A DNA stretch of 64,000 nucleotides from Halosimplex aquaticum (GTDB lineage: Archaea; Halobacteriota; Halobacteria; Halobacteriales; Haloarculaceae). Of the stretch, positions 59,288 through 64,000 are shown piece by piece (the stretch's first letter is position 1; the number at the start of each line of letters is the position of its first letter). The notes beneath the pieces were generated by a model. That model worked only from the letters and a program-made list of their open reading frames with translations, ran no database searches and was not told where the DNA came from. The stretch lies in NCBI RefSeq assembly GCF_028747785.1, contig NZ_CP118158.1, forward strand, positions 1,550,001 through 1,614,000, written 5' to 3'. The position numbers and the translations under genes are program-made.

Positions 59288-61828
59288 GTACGAACTAAGG
59301 ACCAGGAAATTGACTCCGAAGATATTCGAGCCCTTGGCCGACACTTCTGCGATGCCTTGGAACACGTTGAGCGTTCTCTAAACAGTCGTGACGCGGTACT
59401 CAACAAGGATCCGTATCCGATGGGACGATTGGCCGTCGATGCCTACTCACCACCATCACTCGCAGCAGCTTGTCACCGGTATCTTTGGATAGAACATACA
59501 GCCCAACGAAAGGAAGAGTATGACCACTATCGAAAGCTTCCGACTCAGCGGATGTTGTCCGGAAAATCGATCCCCGTTTCGATCAACAAAGTCGAGGAGA
59601 AGAACAGTCGCACGCTTCACGTCGAAGGAGTAGTTCGATTTGATCTGCCGTTTCTCAGGAACGAAGAAGAAATCCGACGCGCGTGTCGTCAAAAGGGGAG
59701 TGAGGGGTCTTCGAGCGGGTCTTGGATGGTGGCGAATCCCTACGACTTCGGTCGATTGGATACCGAGACGACACAGCCATATGAAATTGAATCGGGCGTT
59801 CAGGTAACGCTGGAAACCTTAGATCTGGATAGTAGAGCCATCTCCTTCGATGCACACAACTTCTACGGCGAGGGCGACGATTTCGGCCGGACACACGATA
59901 AATGGACTACTGAAGAAAAATACGACACGTCAGACAGTAATCAGACCTACTTCGCTAATGGTGAACAGGTCATTCTTGACCCGCAAACGGACGATATCAC
60001 AGCTGGACGAGCCAAAGCTGCATTAGATCATGCGGACACAAACGAACTTCATGAGGTACTAGAAGCTGTTCGGTTTGGAAACGAGCTTTCGTCCAAAGCC
60101 AGCGGTATCAGCGATAATGGGTTGGATACGTTCGCGGACTGGCTCTCTGAGTCGTTTGGTCCTGACTCACTCCCGAGTGATGAGCAGCGAGCATTCATTA
60201 CGGAGGGCACTGCACAAATCGTCGGTCTCCAGGGGCCTCCTGGAACGGGAAAGACTGCCGGTGCGTTCGCACCGGGATTGTGCGCGCGAATGTATGCCGC
60301 AGCTGCCAATAACGCTCACTTCGCTGGGCTCGTGACCGCCCCATCGAATACCGCGATAGACGAGCTCCTCGAGGATGTCGCGGAGACGATGACCGACGCG
60401 GAACAGGCGACTGGGAAGGATACCTCGCAACTCAAAGCGTCGCTCGAGAATGCTCATCTCGTCCGCATCGCCAACGATGAGCCAGAAAATACGCCAGAAA
60501 ACGTCACTTACATCGACTACAACGATTCGGATGATGCAGAGAAATTGGAACAACTTCGAGAGTGGGTGACCTCCGGCGGCAGTGCTTCAAGCGAAACAGG
60601 CTCGGGTGGACAGTCAAGGCTGAGTAACTTCGGTGCTGTCGCAAACGACGATAGTGACGCCGACGAGTCCGTACAAACGCTCGTATTCGCTACACCAGGG
60701 CGTGCATGGCGTCTAGTGAGCAAGTTATGTCCTGACTCTGAAGACGAGGAAACTGCTGATCAAGAGTACTGGGATGTGCTTGCCGCCGACGAAGCCTTGA
60801 TGCTCACGCTCCCTAATTTCCTTCTAGTAGGGAGCGCACTCGCGCCGGGAGGGCAAGTATTGGTCGGGGGCGACCACCGGCAACTCCCGCCTGTACAGAA
60901 GCACGACTGGGATGATGAGTCCCGAAGGGACATCCGTGCGACCGTTCCCTACCTGTCCGCTCTCGATTATCTTCGACTTCTGCGCGGAGAAAACGATGTC
61001 TTGGATGAGGAGCGACAGGGCGAGTGGGAGCACGAACATCGGGCGTCCACGGAGGCCACCGGCATTCCATTCTTCCGATTGTCCAGAACCTACCGATTTG
61101 GGTCAACAACGGCGGACCTGGCTCGACAGACCGTGTACAAAGCGGACGGCATTGACTACGAATCGGGACGTGAATCGGCACCCGTGGAAGTCTCTGATGA
61201 TGACTTACCGATACCAGTGGACGCTATCTTGGGAGATGCATCTGTGACACTAGTTACATACCACAGTGATGAGCATTACCAGCAGTGGAATCCAATCGAA
61301 GCAGCACTAGCGACGAGAGTCCTCGAGGGGCGCAACAACACCACGTCTGCAGGAGTCGTTACACCACACAATGCACAACGGAGTAGAGTGACAGCCCTAC
61401 TCGAAGATGCGAAACTCACCAACGAGGACAAGAGTGAGATCGCGGTAGAGACAGTAAATCGCTTCCAGGGAGGGGAACAGGATCTGATGGTCGTGAGTGC
61501 GACCGTTTCTGACCCACAATATATCTCTAAAGAGAGCGACTTCTTGCTAAGTCAGAACCGGGTCAACGTATCACTTACCCGTCATCGCGATAAGCTAGTA
61601 ATCATCGCCCCGGAAACACTCTTGGGCTATATTCCAGCAGATCCGGACCTCTACGACGAGACGCTCATCTGGAAAGAGATCGGGATAGGTAGTGGTGAAG
61701 CACCAACAAAACGTAGTAAAAATCCGATATGGGATGGGACACTCAGTGAAATCCTCAGTACAGAGCTACCGACGTCTATCAATGGAGATCCGAAAATCTG
61801 CGTCTACAAGTATGAAAACACTCCATAG
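59195..61828 (+). CDS. Superfamily 1 (DNA2/NAM7, Upf1-like) helicase, start replaced by IS
   Basis: 877-codon frame; codons 1-31 (59195-59287) are IS sequence, native from 59288 ('RTKDQEIDSED'). Motifs: Q/Walker A 'LPSDEQRAFITEGTAQIVGLQGPPGTGKTAGAFA' (about residue 353), 'APSNTAIDELLEDV' Ia, motif II 'LAADEALMLTLPNF', III 'VGGDHRQLPPV', V 'VETVNRFQGGEQDLMVV', VI 'NVSLTRHRDKLVII'. The N-terminal 320 residues have beta-rich accessory domains. It resembles the helicase that closes haloarchaeal-type BREX operons. How much N-terminal sequence is missing cannot be told. Confidence 0.75.
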   Translation: MGTYRAPLARCPCPLRLPAAAPAINNLLRKSVRTKDQEIDSEDIRALGRHFCDALEHVERSLNSRDAVLNKDPYPMGRLAVDAYSPPSLAAACHRYLWIEHTAQRKEEYDHYRKLPTQRMLSGKSIPVSINKVEEKNSRTLHVEGVVRFDLPFLRNEEEIRRACRQKGSEGSSSGSWMVANPYDFGRLDTETTQPYEIESGVQVTLETLDLDSRAISFDAHNFYGEGDDFGRTHDKWTTEEKYDTSDSNQTYFANGEQVILDPQTDDITAGRAKAALDHADTNELHEVLEAVRFGNELSSKASGISDNGLDTFADWLSESFGPDSLPSDEQRAFITEGTAQIVGLQGPPGTGKTAGAFAPGLCARMYAAAANNAHFAGLVTAPSNTAIDELLEDVAETMTDAEQATGKDTSQLKASLENAHLVRIANDEPENTPENVTYIDYNDSDDAEKLEQLREWVTSGGSASSETGSGGQSRLSNFGAVANDDSDADESVQTLVFATPGRAWRLVSKLCPDSEDEETADQEYWDVLAADEALMLTLPNFLLVGSALAPGGQVLVGGDHRQLPPVQKHDWDDESRRDIRATVPYLSALDYLRLLRGENDVLDEERQGEWEHEHRASTEATGIPFFRLSRTYRFGSTTADLARQTVYKADGIDYESGRESAPVEVSDDDLPIPVDAILGDASVTLVTYHSDEHYQQWNPIEAALATRVLEGRNNTTSAGVVTPHNAQRSRVTALLEDAKLTNEDKSEIAVETVNRFQGGEQDLMVVSATVSDPQYISKESDFLLSQNRVNVSLTRHRDKLVIIAPETLLGYIPADPDLYDETLIWKEIGIGSGEAPTKRSKNPIWDGTLSEILSTELPTSINGDPKICVYKYENTP

Positions 61829-62318
61829 GGACGAGGATCCAAATTCAACATAATTCTCTCCCAGTCAGGTGAACCCGGATTTCCAGTCAGTTTAATCCCG
61901 AACCCGGAGAGAACAACACGCAGAAAGGCGGAGCGGCTTGCGGGCTACTTAGGGATAAGCGTTCTATTGGGATGTCACTGACGTCTCTCTGTAGACCAGA
62001 GATGCCGTAGGATTACGTCGACTGAATCTACAGAGACAGGGCCTTGTTTAGACGCCGAATTGCAGGCCGTTGAGAGCCTGTGTCTCGATCGGAGATGAAC
62101 AGACGCCGGTAGTTCGGCTCATCCATTTGCGTCCCCGTACCGAATTGCCCGGCTACTGCAATCAATCCAGGCTGATCAGACTGACCTCGGCTCAGAAACT
62201 GCCGATACTCGTCAACGATTCCGACTCGTGGATTCGGGAAGAACCGCCCTCAACCGCTCTTACGAGCGTCTAAACACGGCCCCTCGATACAAGTATTTTG
62301 TCGTGAAATATCTGCCCT
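61829..62318. other. Intergenic region between the helicase and the split metabolic gene
   Basis: 490 bp with low coding potential in all frames. The short open frames are Arg/Pro/Thr-rich. AT-richer patches near 62270-62320 fit the promoter or terminator zones of the flanking genes. I see no repeat or RNA gene in it. Confidence 0.4.
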
Positions 62319-62631
62319 TCACAGATTTGAGAGTGCTCGATCGAGATCGGAGATCAAATCGTCGACGTGCTCAACACCCACGGGAATTCGGACCAGGGAA
62401 TCCGGAATTCCAGCGGCTTTACGCTCTTTATCGGAAAGATACGATGCGGACATGGTTGCCGGATGGTCTACGAGTGATTCCGTGCCGCCCAGACTAACTG
62501 CCAGTGTGAAAACGTCGAGTTCTTCGAGGATCGCCCGCGTCTCGGCTCCCGTTGCATCTAATTCAAACGAGACGATCCCCCCAAATCCATCCATCTGATC
62601 CTGTGCAAGCTTCTGTTGTGAATGATTTGGT

Positions 62632-62638
62632 AGCCCAG
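62632..62638. repeat. 7-bp target duplication AGCCCAG (left copy)
   Basis: AGCCCAG occurs here and at 63707-63713, on either side of the ISH11-like element. It duplicates the CTGGGCT codons of the interrupted gene. Confidence 0.8.
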
Positions 62639-63706
62639 AGGGTGTCATAGAAAGCCTCACACACGAGGACGCAGGGTGTTGGAACTGTGTCTACGAGCGC
62701 CAGCACCCTGCAAGAAGAGGGTTCTATCGACGAGTTCTTCAATGTCGTGGCTACCGAGACGCTCGCGTTGTTCGAGCATCTTGAGTTCGACTTTTTCAGC
62801 GAGTTCGACGTGTTCGCCCCCGCTCGCCGGGGGCGAACACGAGACCACCACCCACCAGAACTCTTCCGAGCGTTCCTCCACTGCTACTACAAGGACATCT
62901 ACGGCATTCGCCCGGTCACACGAGAACTCCAGAACACGGTCGTCTGGCTCAGCTGTGGCTTCGATCGACCGCCCTCAAGAGACGCGGTCGATCGCTTCCT
63001 CACCGACCTCGAACACGTCGTCGACGAAGTCTTCGACCACCTCGTCGAGCAGGCCGCCGCCCGCGGCCTGCTCGACATGACCTACCGAATCGATTCGACG
63101 GACGTGCGAGCGATGCCATCCGACCCAGATGCGTCGAAGAACTACGACCCAACCGCTGAGGAGTACTATTACGGCTACGGCTGTACGATCGTCTCAACCG
63201 GCGCAAAGATCCCGATTGCAGCCGAGTTCACCGAGAGCAAACAAGCCGCAGAAGAGACGGCGATGCGCGTCACCCGTGACGCGCTCGCCGTCGCCCAGCC
63301 GATCTGGATGCTCGGTGACAGCGCCTACGACACGCTCGACTGGCACGACCTCCTGCTGACCGCAGGAGTCGTGCCAATCGCCCCGTACAACCCGCGAAAC
63401 ACCGACGATCCGCTCAATATCAAGTACAGAGTCGAAGACCGCATCGAGAAACACAGTGACGAGATTCAGCTCAAACAGTCGATCCTAGACGAGACGTACA
63501 ACCGCCGGAGTCAGGTCGAGCGAACGAACGATGCGGTCAAGGACTGCGGCCTCGGGACGCTACGCGCCCGAGGCCGCGTCCACGCCCGAGCGCAGGTGTT
63601 CCTTGCGCTCTGCGTTCGACTCGTCGTCGCCGTCACCAACTACGAACGAGGTGACAATCCGGGAAGCACCGTCATCACGGTATGAGATGGATTCTATGAC
63701 ACCCTC
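62639..63706 (+). mobile_element. ISH11-like insertion sequence, copy 2 (1068 bp, intact)
   Basis: The left end reads AGGGTGTCATAGAA and the right end read inward reads GAGGGTGTCATAGAA. It is flanked by a 7-bp direct duplication (62632-62638 and 63707-63713). Length and duplication size agree with my memory of ISH11 (about 1068 bp, 7-bp duplication). It lies in inverted orientation to copy 1 at 26035-27101. Confidence 0.88.
62687..63685 (+). CDS. ISH11-like transposase (DDE, intact)
   Basis: 332 residues. First catalytic Asp in 'MTYRIDSTDVRAM', second in 'QPIWMLGDSAYDTLDWHD', Glu in 'NRRSQVERTNDAVKD'. 'ESKQAAEETAMRVTRDALAV' is the characteristic helix in between. The gene is intact and is the likely source of activity for the frameshifted copy at 26056-27053. 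Confidence 0.92.
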   Translation: MSTSASTLQEEGSIDEFFNVVATETLALFEHLEFDFFSEFDVFAPARRGRTRDHHPPELFRAFLHCYYKDIYGIRPVTRELQNTVVWLSCGFDRPPSRDAVDRFLTDLEHVVDEVFDHLVEQAAARGLLDMTYRIDSTDVRAMPSDPDASKNYDPTAEEYYYGYGCTIVSTGAKIPIAAEFTESKQAAEETAMRVTRDALAVAQPIWMLGDSAYDTLDWHDLLLTAGVVPIAPYNPRNTDDPLNIKYRVEDRIEKHSDEIQLKQSILDETYNRRSQVERTNDAVKDCGLGTLRARGRVHARAQVFLALCVRLVVAVTNYERGDNPGSTVITV

Positions 63707-64000
63707 AGCCCAGGGTAGTTGACCTGTACTACCGCCGGATGATCGTCGAGATATGTTGCGATCTCCGCCGCGTTGGTCTCGTGTCGATCCATCCGGAGCG
63801 GGAACGTCCGGAGTCCCCTGAGAGTGAGGTAACAGTCGAAGGGAGCGAGCGTTCCACCGAGATCGTATGCCTGTGTGTGAGTTACTGCTTCGGCAATCGC
63901 CTGATTATCGGTCACTACAGCACCTCCCATCGAGTCGCTATGCCCGTTCAAATACTTCGTCGTGCTATGGACGACGGCATCGGCCCCGTGTTCAAGTGGT

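Larger units (their letters stand above)
62319..64000 (-). pseudogene. Cystathionine gamma-synthase/lyase (PLP), split by ISH11-like element; 5' end outside window
   Basis: Reading leftward from the window end: 'PLEHGADAVVHSTTKYLNGHSDSMGGAVV' with the PLP Lys in STTKYL, 'LGGTLAPFDCYLTLRGLRTFPLRM' and 'QVNYPGL' up to 63714. The element follows, then the gene resumes at 62638 with 'LPNHSQQKLAQDQM', 'SFELDATGAETRAILEELDVFTLAVSLGGTESLVDHPATMS' and 'RIPVGVEHVDDLISDLDRALSNL' to 62319. Removing the element and one copy of the 7-bp duplication joins YPG-LPNHS in frame. The enzyme acts in methionine/cysteine interconversion. The gene is disrupted here. Confidence 0.85.

Noticed and set aside
58286-59295. 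GATCGAAC/GTACGAAC as a target duplication of ISH4-like copy 2
   Set aside because: Two of eight positions differ, and the flanks belong to different truncated genes, so a chance or degenerate match is more likely.
62070-62273. Small rightward frame after the helicase
   Set aside because: Composition and lack of promoter or purine-rich start do not support a gene.
26035-63706. Composite transposon carried by the ISH11-like pair
   Set aside because: Copy 2 has its own target duplication within one gene, and copy 1 lacks a matching flank, so the pair did not move together as a unit.
1-64000. CRISPR arrays, tRNA or rRNA genes
   Set aside because: I found no regularly spaced repeats, no tRNA cloverleaf with CCA-type end and no rRNA-like conserved stretches on reading both strands. 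A covariance-model scan would be needed to exclude divergent tRNAs.

Overview
This window is from an extremely halophilic archaeon (class Halobacteria). The evidence is the high GC content, strongly acidic proteins, haloarchaeal gene families (HalOD1 domain, TrmB-type and Lrp-type regulators, DUF7344-like winged helix, twin-arginine signal peptide), TATA-like promoter boxes instead of bacterial -35/-10 boxes, and haloarchaeal insertion sequences. No rRNA, tRNA or CRISPR array was seen.

Layout. (1) 1-17.05 kb is GC-rich chromosomal sequence: cobalamin salvage and synthesis genes (cbiZ, cobA, cbiP), a PAC2-family protein, an ABC exporter, a methyltransferase, a four-PAS histidine kinase, manganese catalase, a nitrate/nitrite-type MFS transporter, a divergent pair of TrmB-family regulators (one with an early amber codon), and a MinD-like ATPase. 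(2) Base composition drops inside the minD-like gene near 17.06 kb, which I take as the edge of an accessory region. From there to 27 kb lie an Lrp regulator, a gene cut by an IS6-family element, an unexplained GC-rich kilobase, sodA, an AbrB/PIN toxin-antitoxin pair, and a decaying tandem array of metalloprotease/lipoprotein modules. (3) 27.1-44 kb is a nucleic-acid-processing island. It holds a four-gene operon (coiled-coil PD-(D/E)XK nuclease, AddB-like protein, separate Fe-S RecB-type nuclease, UvrD/AddA-like helicase-nuclease), then a divergent pair: an OB-fold/DEDDy exonuclease and a long NgAgo-like Argonaute with an N-terminal OB fold and an intact DEDD tetrad. Downstream of the Argonaute is a PLD-nuclease/P-loop ATPase fusion, then an HNH nuclease and a membrane AAA+ ATPase. 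(4) 44-62 kb is a broken BREX-like locus: pglX cut before its NPPY motif, two BrxC/PglY-like ATPases (one missing its Walker A), a BrxB-like protein and a superfamily 1 helicase missing its start. Extra nucleases and a PIN toxin/antitoxin pair sit within it. (5) The right edge is a cystathionine gamma-synthase/lyase gene split by an IS.

Five IS copies shape the region: one IS6-type, two ISH11-like copies in inverted orientation (26.0 and 62.6 kb) and two identical 994-bp ISH4/IS1595-like copies in inverted orientation (44.0 and 58.3 kb). Inverting the segment between the ISH4-like pair on paper makes pglX, helicase and both brxC genes co-directional, so the present BREX order is best explained by IS-mediated inversion with flanking deletions.

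The most interesting candidate system is the Argonaute neighbourhood. A RecBCD/AddAB-like helicase-nuclease is encoded beside an Argonaute whose OB fold resembles the OB fold of the divergently encoded exonuclease. This suggests dedicated guide or fragment generation, trimming and target degradation. It is an inference from gene content and order and has not been tested.
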